In this document: piece by piece, positions 46,444 through 58,589 of the stretch
How positions within the stretch are numbered: the stretch's first letter is position 1
How the letters are laid out: every line of letters starts with the position of its first letter
Origin: Cornus controversa
Lineage: Eukaryota; Streptophyta; Magnoliopsida; Cornales; Cornaceae
Assembly (NCBI GenBank): GCA_026545225.1
Contig: CM048850.1
Span: 8,233,501-8,297,500 of the forward strand
Length of the DNA: 64,000 nt
Reading direction: 5' to 3'
Notes under the pieces: generated by a model
Seen by the model: the letters and a program-made list of their open reading frames with translations, nothing else
Database searches by the model: none
What the model was told of the DNA's origin: nothing
Program-made: the position numbers and the translations under genes

Positions 46444-47402
46444 CCTTGCACAAGGCATCAACATAAGCATTTTTATGAAATTTCTTCCTTTGGTGTATTT
46501 TCTCAAACACTTAGCATTCAAATGTAAATATGCTATCTCATGGCTCAAAATGACATTAATGGACCTCATGTTTCTCCAAATCAACACATACACACAACCT
46601 TATCATATAACACATATGAGAACCAATCTTAACATGCTTAAAAAGAAGAAAATCTAGTAAACTAACATACTCAACCTTCCTACACCACTCTAGCATATTA
46701 AACCACCAAAATCACCTCCAAAACTTATGGAATCAATGAAAGGAATGAGAAGACACCCTTATCTCAAGTTTGCAAGCTTTCCTAGCAAAATTCTAGAAAT
46801 TCTCAAGCTTCAAATTTGCCCAAATCAAACTTTGTTTGGGTCAAAATATTGCCCTTACCACATAGAACACTTTATCCTTCACTAGTACCTTCCAAATCCA
46901 AGTTTAAGGCCTTCTAAATCAAGAGAGAATGAAAATAGATGAAAAGGGAGAAAGAGAGAGTAGCTTGGCCAGATGTTTTGGTTTGTGAGGAGTGAAGAAA
47001 GATCCCAACCAAATGATATTTATAATATTTATGTTGCGAAAAGACCAAAATGCCCCTATGCCACTTAACGTACATTCCTGACCTTCGTTTTTGATTCTGA
47101 AAGTGGCTATGGTCTCGAAATCACTTTCATTCCTCTTCTAACATTCTAATTAGTCTAAAACCAAAAATAAATATTTTTAAAAAAAATCCAATTTTTCGGA
47201 CCCACTCGACCTATGTCTTGGGCCTCGTCGACCCAAAAATCACAAAATGAGCTAATTGGTCCAAAAACATCCCTAAACCTCAAAACAAGTCCCCAAACAT
47301 GCATTTCATATATACAATGGGTGTACCATCATTTATATTCAATTTAAGGCAATAAATGATAAATAAAAAAAAATTGATCAAAATTAGACCCGATCTCTAC
47401 TA
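46444..47402 (-). repeat. Minus-strand long LTR fragment, part 2
   Basis: On the minus strand the sequence runs from an LTR-start-like GTAGAGATCGGG at about 47401 through the blocks TTTTGGGTCGACGAGGCCC, GGGGCATTTTGGTC and TATAAATATC. It was interrupted by the compound element; the rest lies at 30276-30521. Confidence 0.75.
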
Positions 47403-48510
47403 TTATTACCTCTCGACAGAGTATGATTGTTCATATCTCTTACCTAGCCTTACTTCAATCATCATCACCCTTTACCCCTTAATGATTGAGAAGCCAACTG
47501 CTTCCTCGAGGATTCCACTACTTTACTCCTCTTTGGGTGAAAGGCATACCCATATAAATGTTCCAAGCCAGCTGCAAGGATGCTTCTGCTTAAAGGCCAC
47601 ACTTACGACACTTCTGCTCAAGAACCACATTAATGAGACTTTTGCTCAAGGATCCCATCCATGAGACTTCAACTTTTCCACATACATTAGGCCACTAGCA
47701 GGTATTACGTTATTAACCCTTAATATAGACTTTTCAAATGCCACACACATAAAGGCTATTGCAAGCCTGTACAATGCTCTGTTAACCCCTAACAGAGTCT
47801 TCAAAAATGGTCATACACATCGAGGCCATAAGTAAACCTGTACAACGCTCTATTAACCCCTAACAGAAGCTTTTACAATTGTTAAGCACATTAGACTGCT
47901 TGCAAGCCTTTACAAGAGTTTGATGGTAACAACATGGTGGGTGTGTTTACGTCTCATGATAAAACACCACCCAAATTTTAAAGTTACAAATGAAGTTATT
48001 CAACATAAAGCTTAACTCAAAGTGTGGTGGTAATTATCCAATGTGTTGGGTGAGGATGATTAGAGAGATCGCAACTTAAGAAGTTTAGTAGAACAACTTC
48101 GGCTTTGATTAGTGCAAATTCTTGTTCATTGTCATAGGTGAAAGCTGATGTAGGTGACCATTAGTAGTACCAAATCATATAAAAAAAGACATAGTGTCGT
48201 GTGTGCTTGGTTTTCATTTCCTTCACCCTTTTTCCTTTTACCGTTTGCTTTTAGTTTAGCTTTTTGCATCATCCTTCATAGCATGAATATCATACTCTTC
48301 TAATGTTTCCTCCACCTTTAACTGTTAACATGTTTAATTACTTTAAACCTCTTCTTTATGTTCAAACATATGGAGTAAGATTTGCAGTGTCTCTTATTGA
48401 CTAACCAAACCAATCAACCAACCACTAACCTTTCAATCAATTAAGCACGTTTCAATTGATTGTCATAATATACCTACCAACCTTGAGAAGTATCAACCAA
48501 AATAGTTGAT
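47403..48510. other. Spacer with a short ~70-bp tandem repeat
   Basis: Three units at about 47700-47910 share TTAACCCCTAACAGA and GCAAGCCTGTACAA blocks; the TTAACCC motif recurs at 47713, 47782 and 47853. Upstream at 47575-47665 lies another small repeat (CTTCTGCTCAAGAACCACA style). No gene recognised. Confidence 0.6.
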
Positions 48511-48514
48511 AGGC

Positions 48515-50030
48515 GTTGAATGTTACGCATTCTAGCCTCTTAACTTATGTATTTTATTCTTTTAGTGATAGATTATTTTGTGATTTTACTTTATTTTAGT
48601 GTTTTCTATATTTTCAGGGCCTTAATGATTAATTCAGTTAAAACCAAGATTTTGGGCTTTTAAAGAAGACATCCAAGATGGTTAGAGGAAACCTACTTCA
48701 AAGGGAATCATTCAACCATTTATTTTAACTCAAATCAGCCCAAGGAAGAGGTCCAAGAGAATTATAGCTGCTTAAGAAGGTTTCGGGCCTGAAACCCAAA
48801 TCTGCGCATAATACAGTCTTAATCCCGTTTTGGAAAATGGACTAGAAGTCTTATTTATTTGCAAGCCTCAAATCGACATAATTTTTGCGTAAGGTTGAAT
48901 GAAATTTTATTCTGCACACTTTTGTATTTCACGAAAATTTCGTAAATCAGACTTCTAGTGGGTCAAAAGTTGGGCCGAAGTCAGCAGAAAAAACCCACCT
49001 GATTAGTGCTGCGGGAAACCCTAATTTATTCCTAATTGGATTAGGACTTTGGTGTATTCTCTTGGGGAATAAAGTGAAGAATAAGAGGCTAAGTTTGGAG
49101 GGGGATACAAGAGAGCTTGGAGAGTTTGAGAGGGCTGAGAGAGAACAGAAACATATTTGCAGAGCCATTGGAGAACGAAGTCATACGCGTAATTCAGAAA
49201 GATGATGCCTTCTTCTTCAACAGTTGAAGCTTCTTCTTCTACCATGAGCAGCTAGTTCATCCACTAGGGTTTTGATGTAGCCCTAACAAAGCATCAATGG
49301 TTTGATTGTTTTAATTATTGGGGGCCTTTATATACATGCATAGATTGTGTAATTTAGAGGATTCTTATTATAGAATTGAGCAATAAAAGTCTTGTAAATT
49401 CAATCTCAATGATTTCTTATCTTGTCTTAGATATTTAGTTGTTGTTATTGAACTCAATCTCTCTTGTTTTCTGTGATCATGAGAGCGATTATTACACAAT
49501 GGTAATCACTGAATATATTGTTAAGAGCTTTGATGGATTATGCCTAGAAAAGATGAACCATACTGCACCCTAAATTAGAGTAGTTAGGTAGATGGCCCAT
49601 GCCAATCGAAGATAGTCCATGGCTTAGCCTTAATCATATGTTATCTTCTTGATGGATGAAGGTGAGCTTGTAGCCACCAACACCACTTATGTATGATGTA
49701 ATTCCCCTATAGTTGATTCAATTGACCATTGATTGTGGAGTTAGTGGTGAAGTCAAACACCCTAGATTTCTCTCCTATTATCTTCACTATCTTATTTATC
49801 TTTGATTTATTTTATTTTATCTTTTTAATTAGTTTAAAAAATCAGAATTCTTTTCTTAAATTTAATTGGAATTAATTCTGTATTCCAACTCATCAGACCA
49901 TAATCCCTGAGGTATGATACCCCTTTCGATAGCCTATTCTGCAAGGAATTCATTCTATTGCGAAATGTGAAAATTTTTAATTGATATACTTTTTGAGTCA
50001 CACTCACAGTCGTGACCTTGTCTTGCTTAG
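48515..50030 (+). mobile_element. Possible decayed LTR or LARD fragment
   Basis: The segment beginning TTGAATGTTACGCATTCTAG and containing CCATGAGCAGCTAGTTCATC and CAATCTCTCTTGTTTTCTGT has the style of long untranslated retroelement ends common in plants, and a CTGAGGTATGATACC block near 49910 resembles sequence close to some LTR 3' ends. I could not find matching termini, a PBS or a TSD. Short open frames inside lack motifs. Family unknown. Confidence 0.35.
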
Positions 50031-51890
50031 GCTTTACTCATTCAACCATTGCCAATCAACCTTGTCCTTGCCTTCCTCCTCTAACCTAAGTCAAGTAGGC
50101 TTGATAATTGTACACGCTACTTAAGATGTCTTGACAAGGGTCAATATATCTCAACGTGCTATCAACTTCTTTTCACGAGTTTCTGATAAAGCAATTATGC
50201 TTGTTGACTCCATAGATCGGTTCAATTCGAAAATGGTAGGGTTTATATCACATGTCATATTTTAAATTTGTTAGTGTCAACAAAATGATAGGATTTCATC
50301 ATTGCAAAAAAAGTTTATCTATTTTTCAGTTGAAACGCTAATATCTCTATTTTTGACATAGGATGATGGATTTTTTTTTTTTTTTGACTCAGTTTGATTA
50401 GATGAACATAGCAAAAAATGAAATGAAATTAAATTTTTTAAACACTTTAAGATTTTGAAGAGTGAAAAAAGAAATCTTTTGTAAAAAAGTAATTTTTCAT
50501 AACCACCTAACTTTTTCATAAATTTTTCCCATAAAAACAAATAACTTTTATTTATTTATTTATTAAGAAAGTTTTATTAAATTACAATGTGTTTTTTTTT
50601 TTTTAAGTTTCATGCTACCAAAACCACTAAATAGTAATTTTCATTAATTATTTTTGAAAAATTTTCATTCTAATCAACTATATATTAGAAAATTTATTTT
50701 TCTTTTCCCCTTTGTACAAATAGTTTCTATCTAACCAAACAATGTCTTCCAAAGTATAGGATGATGAATTATAGATGAGTTTTTTTAGTCTTATCTTATC
50801 TTTTGTTGTGCTTTCATCTAAATATTTTGTAGTACCGGTAAAAATGCACTCGTGATGATAAGTGATTTGTAATTTTAATTAAAATTATTATACAAAGTAA
50901 TAACTGTTTGGCATGAAGTGTAAAAGAGTAAGGATGAAAGTCAAGTTTATGTTATTATTAAGTTTGTAAATTAGTTTTTAGTTCATATAGAATTCTTATA
51001 AATAAAGTTTTTGTTGTTATTAAGTTTAGTTATTTAGTTCATATATAATTCTTAAGAGTTGTTTATACATTGAGGAATTTGGAGTCTATTAATATGAGAG
51101 GAGGAGAGTGGAGGAGACGTAAATTATTATTAATTTTCTTTCTTCTTGTTTAAGAGTTTAATGAAGGTTATGTTTTTATATATTTATTGCAATAAATAAT
51201 ATTATAAAAAATTAAAAATGTATTATAAAAAATAAAAAATGATTGGAAACAATATTGTTTGTTTAAGAGTTTAATGAAGTTTATGTTTATATATATTTAT
51301 TGGAATAAATAATATAAAAAAATAAAAAAATGAATTGAAAACTCTTTGTACTTTTAATAGTAGTATATATTAGTATATATATAGAGATAGTATAGATATA
51401 GATATACCGATTACATATAGGGTTGGGGAGAGAGAGTTGCTCCCCCAAAAATTTTCGTATTTTCTTTATACTCCACAAAAAATAGTTATAAAATTTTGTT
51501 CCCCCCCTCCCCCCAAGTGCAATCTTGTGAAACATAGGTTCATTTCTATTGTAGACCTTATTATAAATATCATTACTACATTTAAATTTACACACACATG
51601 GATAATATCCATTACATGAATTCAAGAGAGAAAAAAGAGAAATCACACTAACGTCTCTCTCATGGTTAATAAAGATACATGAACCTTCTTTGTTAGATGG
51701 TGTTTACAAAAAATAAAATAAAAAATAACAATATCTTAAATTATATGTTAATCTCCATTTGCAAGTCTTTGGAGCACTGAGAAGAAAAGAAAACTAAAAT
51801 GTATTGATAACAAGATGGCAAAAATGTTAGCAACAATGATAAAATATATGCTAATATTTTAGTCCTAACTTATTAGAAATGACAAATTTT
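50031..51890. other. AT-rich spacer, no gene seen
   Basis: Low-complexity A/T-rich DNA with homopolymer runs and a C-rich tract at about 51500-51516. A ~60-bp segment (TTTAAGAGTTTAATGAAG with a following TATTTATTG block) is repeated at 51150 and 51260. No convincing coding frame. Confidence 0.55.
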
Positions 51891-51895
51891 ATAAC

Positions 51896-52240
51896 TGATA
51901 GAGTATTTGACTCCAATTATGAAACGTACAATGTGGAGGTTGAGTTCAAGGTGACATGGATAAGGATTCTACTTTAACCAGGACTCCTCTACCTCCGGGA
52001 GCCAGTCTCCTACTAGGACACAGTCCCATTTGCCCGCTATAAATTCAGAAATGATCCATATACCAGGTACGCAATTAATACCCTCTGAGTTCTTTTACAA
52101 CTTTAAAAGCACCTTCGATTTCTGACTTGATCGTCGGAGTGTAGTCGGCCAGCACCGTGTCGGTGTCCTTCCGATTACTCTTCCCTTGTCCTTTTTACAG
52201 GTTGATGTTTGACTAGTTCAGGTGGATTTTTGCTTCATCA
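51896..52240 (+). repeat. 5' LTR of the Tat element
   Basis: 345 bp, TG...CA, with GTCGGAGTGTAGTCGGCC and a C-rich 3' part. It is preceded by ataac and followed by the PBS. Confidence 0.95.
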
Positions 52241-52242
52241 GT

Positions 52243-52259
52243 TGGCGCCGTCTATGGGA
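52243..52259 (+). promoter_or_regulatory. Primer-binding site, tRNA-Asp type
   Basis: TGGCGCCGTCTATGGGA lies two bases after the LTR. The TGGCGCCG core is the usual tRNA-Asp-complementary site of plant Tat/Athila-type elements; the distal half differs from consensus. Confidence 0.8.
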
Positions 52260-52526
52260 AACTACCTACGAACTATACTCTCATCCTACATAAAAAGCAT
52301 AAAAAGAAACATGATGCACCTGTGATCTGGGCTAGAGACTGCCGCCATACAAGATCCCCCTATCGGGGAGGATCCCCCCATGGGACAAGACCTTTCTGCC
52401 GCTTCCCCAGATCATTCTAGTCACAACATTCCCATAATAGGAGAAGGGGGCATGCAGCCTCCTCGCTAGGGAGACTTTCCTGGGGCACTCTTCGGAGTCC
52501 CAAATGACCAGGAGTGAGTTACAGCA

Positions 52527-53770
52527 TTGGAATATGAGGTCCAGAACTTGAACCAAAGTCTGGTCCAGTTACTCCAGCAAAATGCGACAATTCTGCAGCG
52601 CCTTCCTCCTATAGAGCCAGTACCATCACTGAGCCATCTTACGCCAGTTGATCTAGATGGGGATGGTGCGAGGCGGGGTAGTAGGGTTCTAGCAGAAGAC
52701 GCAGCCCAGAGTTATGCGAGGGGCGACCGAGAGAGAACAAACCCAACTCACCCAATATTGCCAGGGAGACCTCAAGGGGATTTGGGGTTTAGGGCCAGTA
52801 CCTACGGAGACTCAGGGCACTCAGGAGAGTCCGCCTATTATGATCTGGAGATGCAGGACCTCAGAGCCAAAGTAGAAAGCATGGCTCATGCCATAAAAGG
52901 GAAAAGCCTTGCTACAGTAGAGGATCTGGTTCAACAAACCAACCTCCCTTTCTTTAATGGGGTAATGAACTGTCCTTTGCCCAGCAAGTTTAAGATGCCT
53001 ACCCTTGAAAACGTTTGACGGAACTAGGGATCCGCTAGATCATCTGGAGACTTACAAGAATCTGATGCACCTCCAATGAGTACCAGATGAAATATTATGT
53101 AGAGCATTCCCCACTACGTTGAAGGGATCGGCCCTGTCATGGTTCAACAGTCTAAAGCCGGCGTCTATACATACCTTCAAAGAATTAAGCCAATTGTTTG
53201 TGGGCAACTTTATTGTCGTCGAAGGTACAGAAAGCCTGTCACCTACCTTTTGAATGTAAGACAGACTAAGGGGGAGTCATTACGAGACTTCATCAACTGG
53301 TTTAACAGGAAAATGTTGCAAATCGATGCTCTGGATGACAAGGTGGAAGTTACTGCTTTTATAGGAGGACTGTTGCCTTTAAAATTCCTGTATTCAATAT
53401 CCAAGCACCCCCTAGAGGGCATGTCTGAGTTGCTCATGAAGGCCCAAAAATACATGAACGCAAAGGATGCCCTTAACGCAATGAGAGAAAAAAGAGAGGG
53501 GGATAAAAAGGCAGATAGGAAAAGGGGAGGACAGTCTAGCAAGGACGAGAGAGATCCCAAGAACAGAGTGATATAGCTTCGCGGCGTGATAAGGGATTCA
53601 GAACTTTTACTCCTCTAAATACGTCGATAAGCCAAATCCTCTTTCACATTCAAGATGACCTAATTGTGGCATGGCCCCCGAAGTTGAGATTCGACCCTTC
53701 CAAAAGGTCTCGGGATAAGTATTGCAGGTTCCACCGCGACCACGGACACGACACGGATGAATGCATAGAC
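52527..53770 (+). pseudogene. gag of the Tat element
   Basis: N-terminal part from 52527 (MEYEVQNLNQSLVQLLQQNA, a likely coiled coil), then a frameshift near 53013 into the capsid core, with FDGTRDPLDHLETYKNLMHL, a stop at 53078, CRAFPTTLKGSALSWFNSL and SIHTFKELSQLFVGNF. Another frameshift near 53225 leads to TKGESLRDFINWFNRKMLQI and the basic tail KREGDKKADRKRGGQ. A zinc-knuckle-like motif, CRFHRDHGHDTDEC, lies at about 53728-53770 in yet another frame, followed by a frameshift in an A9 run at about 53772-53781. Gag assembles the particle and packages RNA; this copy is interrupted at least four times. Confidence 0.85.
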
Positions 53771-54201
53771 TTAAAAAAAAAATTAAAAGTCTAATCCAAA
53801 GGGGCCAGCTACGGAGATTTGTGGTCGACGACCATAGAACAACGCAAGACCACCCACGTGACGGTAAAGAAGATAATACCTGGAGGAACACCCCGTTGGG
53901 TGAGATCAGAGTTATTTTCGAAGGACTCGGGGGCGAAGGAGAGTCTAACACGGCTCACAAAGCGCATACAAGAAAGGTCAGAAGTTTATCCAAAATAAGC
54001 GAAGTAAGCCAATTGCCCTCCAAGTGCCCTCGATTGGATGACCAGATAATTGCCTTCTCGGAGGAAGATGCAAGGGGAGTTCAACAACCACATGATGATG
54101 CCCTCGTAGTTACACTAGTAATTGCCAATTTCACAATAAGGCGAGTACTGGTTGATAATGGCAGTTCTGCTGACATTGTATTTGTGGGAGCCTTCGATTA
54201 G
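53761..54201 (+). pseudogene. Aspartic protease region of the Tat element
   Basis: The frame contains a linker, then VRRVL-like RRVLVDNGSSADIVFVGAFD near 54140-54198. DNGSSA corresponds to the Asp-Thr/Ser-Gly-type active site in the Tat form of the protease. A TAG at 54199-54201 ends the frame, but the same reading frame resumes at once as MKIGRERLKPTKSPLVGFSG, so protease and RT are separated by a single nonsense change. Confidence 0.82.
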
Positions 54202-55911
54202 ATGAAGATTGGAAGAGAAAGACTCAAACCCACTAAATCCCCACTGGTTGGTTTCTCTGGAGAAAAGCTTCTCCCACTTAGGACAGTAGACCTTCCGGTC
54301 ACCGCGGGTACAAATCCCAAGCAAGTCACTAGGATGGTGACCTTCTTCGTGATAGAATGTCTAACTACATACAATGTCATTATAGGAAAAGCCATATTGA
54401 ATGCCATGAGAGCAGTAACATCCACCTACCATCTCCTTGTATGTTTCCCCACTGACCATGGTATTGGGGAGCTAAGGGGGGATCAAGCAACGGCCCGGGA
54501 TTGTTATGCCACTTCCCTGAAAGAAAGGAAAGTACCCAAAACTCTGAGAATAGGAGGCCTTGTAGTGGAGAAAAAAAAGGAAGTCCACCGTGCGGAACCA
54601 ATGGAAAAGCTGGTTGTAGTTGACCTATATGAACCAGAGGCAGAAAAGAAAGTAAGTGTTGGATCGTCACTCTCACCCATCGCTTGCGAAGAGCTCATTC
54701 AATTCCTTAGAATTAACAGGGATGTGTTTGCTTGGTCCCACGAGGACATGCCCGGAATTGACCCTACCGTTGCCATGCATCGGTTGAATGTTGACTTAGC
54801 TGCCAAACTTGTCAGACAAAAAAGGCAAACATTCGCCCCAGAGAGAAATTTGGCGATCTCTGACGAAGTGGATAAGTTATTGAGGGCCAACTTCGTCCAA
54901 GAAACTCACTACCCAGACTGGTTGGCGAATGTGGTGCTGGTAAAAAAGTCTAATGGTAAATGGCGCTTGTGTGTAGACTTTATTGATCTGAATAAAGCCT
55001 GCCCAAAGGATAGTTTCCCCCTTCTAAGGATTTATATGCTAGTAGAAGGAATGGTCGGGTGTGAGCGACTCAGCTTCATGGATGCCTACTCAGAGTATAA
55101 TCAAATTCCAATATTGTCCTCAGACCAAGAAAAAATGTCCTTTATAACAGAAAGGGGGTTGTACTGCTACACAGTAATGCCATTTGGCTTGAAGAATGCT
55201 GGTGCAACCTACCAAAGATTGGTGAATAGAATGTTTAAAAAGCAAATTAGCAGGAGCATAGAGGTGTACGTTGATGACATGCTTGTCAAAATTCGGGTGG
55301 CAGCGAGACATTTGGGTGATTTACAGGAGGTCTTTGACATCCTTCGAATATATAGAATGAAGCTCAACCCCAATAAGTGTGCTTTTGGAGTTTCATCTGG
55401 AAAGTTTTTGGGCTATTTAGTCAGCAAAAGGGGAATAGAAGCCAACCCCCAAAAGGTACATGCCATCCTCGATACAAAATCACCTAGAACGACCAAAGAC
55501 GTACAGAAGTTGACAGGGAAGGTGGCAGCATTAAGCAGACTGATCTCCTGTGCCATAGATAATTGTCTATCATTTTTTCAAGTCCTCAAGCGAGCCTTCG
55601 AGTGGACACCAGAATGCGAGCAAGCCTTGACTGAGCTAAAGTACTATCTTAGTTCGCCTCTGCTGCTATCTTGCGCACAAGTAGGAGAAGAGTTGTGCCT
55701 ATACCTGGTTGTCTCCCCCGAAGCTGTCAGCTCCGCGTTGGTACGAGAAGAAGAAGGGGTACAAAAGCCGATTTATTATGTCAGTAAAGTGCTTCGAGGG
55801 GCAGAGGGGAGATATCCCTCAATTGAAAAACTAGCATTAGCCTTGGTCATATCAACTAGGAAACTCAGGTCGTACTTCCAGGCACACACAATTGTGGTAC
55901 TAACTGATTAA
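54202..55911 (+). pseudogene. Reverse transcriptase and first RNase H, Tat element
   Basis: A 569-residue open stretch, the longest in the window. It contains the end of protease (about residues 1-75, NVIIGKAILNAMRAV), then RT: VLVKKSNGKWRLCVDFIDLN, FMDAYSEYNQI with catalytic Asp294, YCYTVMPFGLKNAGATYQR, and the catalytic YVDD at residues 356-359 (55267-55278). The connection/RNase H part follows (PIYYVSKVLRGAEGRYPSIE, KLALALVISTRKLRSYFQAH). It ends at a TAA after IVVLTD where the family continues; the frame goes on with further stops. RT copies the element RNA into DNA in the cytoplasmic particle. The catalytic residues are still present, but upstream and downstream breaks make production of a working polyprotein unlikely. 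Confidence 0.93.
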
Positions 55912-56540
55912 CCCCTTTGACAGGTCCTTTTCAAGCCTGAAACCTTCGGACAGCTAGTGAAATGGTCAGTGGAGCTTGGAGAATTCGACATCTGGTATAG
56001 GCCAAGGACGGCAATAAAGGGCCAAGTATTGGCAGACTTTATAGTTGAGTTCACCTATCCTCAGGAGGAGCCGGAGGAGGAGTGAGATCGACACGAACAG
56101 GAGCAAAGACCCATCCAACAGAACAAAGAGGACCTAATGGACCCAGGCTGTGTATAGGAGATATTTATGGACGGATCCTTGAATACCCAGGCTAGTAGCG
56201 CAGGAATACTGGTCATATCCCCAAATGGGGAAACATTCCAATATGCCTTACAATTCAGATTCAAGGCAATGAACAATGAGGCTGAATACGAGCCCTTGAT
56301 TGCAGGACTGAAGATTGCCAAGGTCCTTAAAGTATGATAGTTAAAAGCATACACTAACTCCTAGCTAATTGCACGTCAAGTCCGCGCAGAATATGAAGCG
56401 AAGGGAGAAAAGATGAAATCCTACTTGCAAAAAGTACAAGAGCTGTCTACTAAATTCCAAAAGTTTTCTATCACACAGGTACCTCGCAACGAGAACTCCA
56501 ATGTCGATGCTTTTGCTCGATTAGCAACAACATAAGAAGT
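55912..56540 (+). pseudogene. RNase H tail and extra archaeal-type RNase H, Tat element
   Basis: In the same frame as RT, after stops at 55909 and 55918: KPETFGQLVKWSVELGEFDI, WYRPRTAIKGQVLADFIVEF, then from 56167 a second RNase H with MDGSLNTQASSAGILVISPN, the NNEAEYEPLIAGLKIAKVL helix and, after more stops, NSNVDAFARLATT (56497-56535). The D...E...D spacing fits a complete RNase H fold. A second RNase H acquired next to the original is a known Tat-lineage trait. Stops at 56083, 56155 and 56336-56341 break it. Confidence 0.85.
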
Positions 56541-56599
56541 CGAAAATAGGGTAGTTTTGGTAGAGCGCATGGACCACCCAAGTATAACAGATCGACACC

Positions 56600-57870
56600 G
56601 TGCAAGGTGAACCAAGTCACCCAAGGCATGGAATGGGCGGATCCGATTATCAAATACATAAGGGATGGTGAGCTGCCATCCAACAAGACAGAAGCACACA
56701 GAACGAGGATTAGAACATCTAGGTATACCCTAATCGACAGAATCCTTTACAAAAGGGGAGTCTCTTTGCCATACCTACGATGCGTATTGACGGAAGAAGC
56801 TCAACATGTCATGAGGGAAATCCACGAGGGGGAATGCGAAAACCATGCGGGGGGCAGATCCCTGGCTCATAAGGCCATTAGGCAAGGATACTACTGGCCC
56901 TCTATACACCAGGATGAACTGGACTTTATCAAGAGGTGAGAAAAGTGACAGCATTTTGCCAACATCCCGAGGTAGCCTCTAGAGGAGTTGACCCCGATAA
57001 TGGCCCCATGACCCTTCGCCTAATGGGGAATAGATTTCGTCGGCCCTTTACTAATGGGAAAGGGGCAGACAAAATTAGTAATTGTAGCAATCGACTACTT
57101 CACCAAATGGGTGGAAGGCGAGCCCTTAGCTACGATTGGGGAAAAGAATGTCATCAATTTCGTGTGGAGATCAATCATATGCAGGTTTTGTGTCCCAAAG
57201 GTCATCATCATGGATAATGCAAAATAGTTCAAAAGCCGACGTTTCTAAGATTTCTGCGCCAAGCACGACATAAACTATCATTATTTCTCACCAGGCCACC
57301 CGCAGGCCAATAGGTAGGCTGAAGTGGCCAACAAGACAATATTTAAAATGATCAAAAAATGCCTGGATGATTTCAAAGGAGTATGGCCGGAGCTGCTACC
57401 AAGTATCTTATGGCTTATAGGACCACTGCCAAAGTTCTTACTAAGGAAACGCCGTATTTCTTGGCTTTCGAGAATGAAGCGGTCCTCCCGGTGGAAATGG
57501 GATAGGTAGCAAGTCATTGAACTAAACATCATGACCCCTGCCACAATGAAAGCGAATTGAGGGCTAATGCTGATCTCATTGAAGAAAAAAGAGAGCAAGC
57601 TAGAGTTCGCATGGCAGCATATCAATAGGCTATGTCACGGTACTACAACGCTAGGGTCAAATAAAGAAGCTTTCAGCCCGGTGACCTTGTCCTATGCGAA
57701 GTCACTTAAGCCACCAAACCCCCAGGGACGGAAAAACTAGCTCCCAATTGGGAGGGCCCTTATAGAGTGATTAGGACTCAACGAAAGGGTACCTATTGGC
57801 TAGAAACCTTGGAAGGAAAGTAGTTGGTCCATCCTTGGAATGTTGAGCATCTGAAAAAATATTATCAGTA
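56600..57870 (+). pseudogene. Integrase of the Tat element
   Basis: Zinc-binding part: HVMREIHEGECENHAGGRSL, HKAIRQGYYWPSIHQDELDF, followed by IKR-stop-EK-stop-QHF, in which both expected cysteine codons now read TGA. Core in another frame: GIDFVGPLLMGKGQTKLVIV, AIDYFTKWVEGEPLATIGEK, CVPKVIIMDNAK-stop (57185-57227), then GHPQANR-stop-AEVANKTIFKMI (57294-57350). The C-terminal region (ELAPNWEGPYRVI-like, about 57737-57870) is decayed. Several frameshifts. No chromodomain is visible, as expected outside chromoviruses. Confidence 0.85.
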
Positions 57871-58084
57871 AATTCTCTTTTTCTCATTTCATTTTTTCTT
57901 TCTTGGTCGCATTTACTTTTGGTAATTTTTTTAGAGCTTGGTTTTACGGTCAAATCTTAGAGCGAGGCTCCAGTTTTTTGTTTATTCTTCTTCTCGAGCA
58001 AATCTTGTTATTACCTGGGTATTAATAAAGGTATTTCTCGTTCCGAAATGCAGTGATATATTCGGCAACTAAGAAACTAACTCC

Positions 58085-58445
58085 AAACAACCCTACGGGA
58101 ACACACCTCCAATGAGGGCCTTTTATGAAAAAGGCAGGATGAGTTAATTCCGAGAACATTGTATAAGCAACCCTACGGGGACACACCTTCAAGGAGGCCT
58201 TTTATTAAAAAGGCGGGATGAGTTAATCCCGAGAATATTGTATAAGCAACCCTAAGGGGACACACCTCTAAGGAAGGCCTTTGATGAAAAAGGCGGGATG
58301 AGTTAATCCCGAGAACGTTGCATAAATAACCCTGGATGAAAAAGGCGGGATGAGTTAATCCCGAGAACGTTGTATAAGCAACCCTACGAGGACACACCTC
58401 CAAGGAGGGCCTTTGATTAAAAAAGGGAAAATGAATTAATCCCAA
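58085..58445 (+). repeat. Tandem array, ~80-bp unit, in the Tat 3' region
   Basis: Five units with CAACCCTACGGGGACACACC, CAAGGAGGGCCTTT and GGCGGGATGAGTTAATCCCG blocks. CCCTA starts recur at 58091, 58171, 58250, 58330 (a unit shortened by ~28 bp) and 58382. This is the reverse complement of the 77-bp array at 23270-23715. Confidence 0.92.
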
Positions 58446-58589
58446 AAACATGGTCAGTAAAGGGAAGTTAATTATCCAACAGTGAAAGACTCCACATAAT
58501 GGTCCTATGAAAGCCTTTGCAAAGATAATAGCTCTTCATTCATGAAAGTTGTTACAAGATCATAAACAAAAAAACTACAGAAAATAAAT

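Noticed and set aside
49021..49245. Minus-strand frames of about 74 residues near AAACCCTAAT
   Set aside because: No domain, and the region reads as untranslated retroelement-like sequence; also considered as a 5' UTR of a host gene but no coding exon follows.
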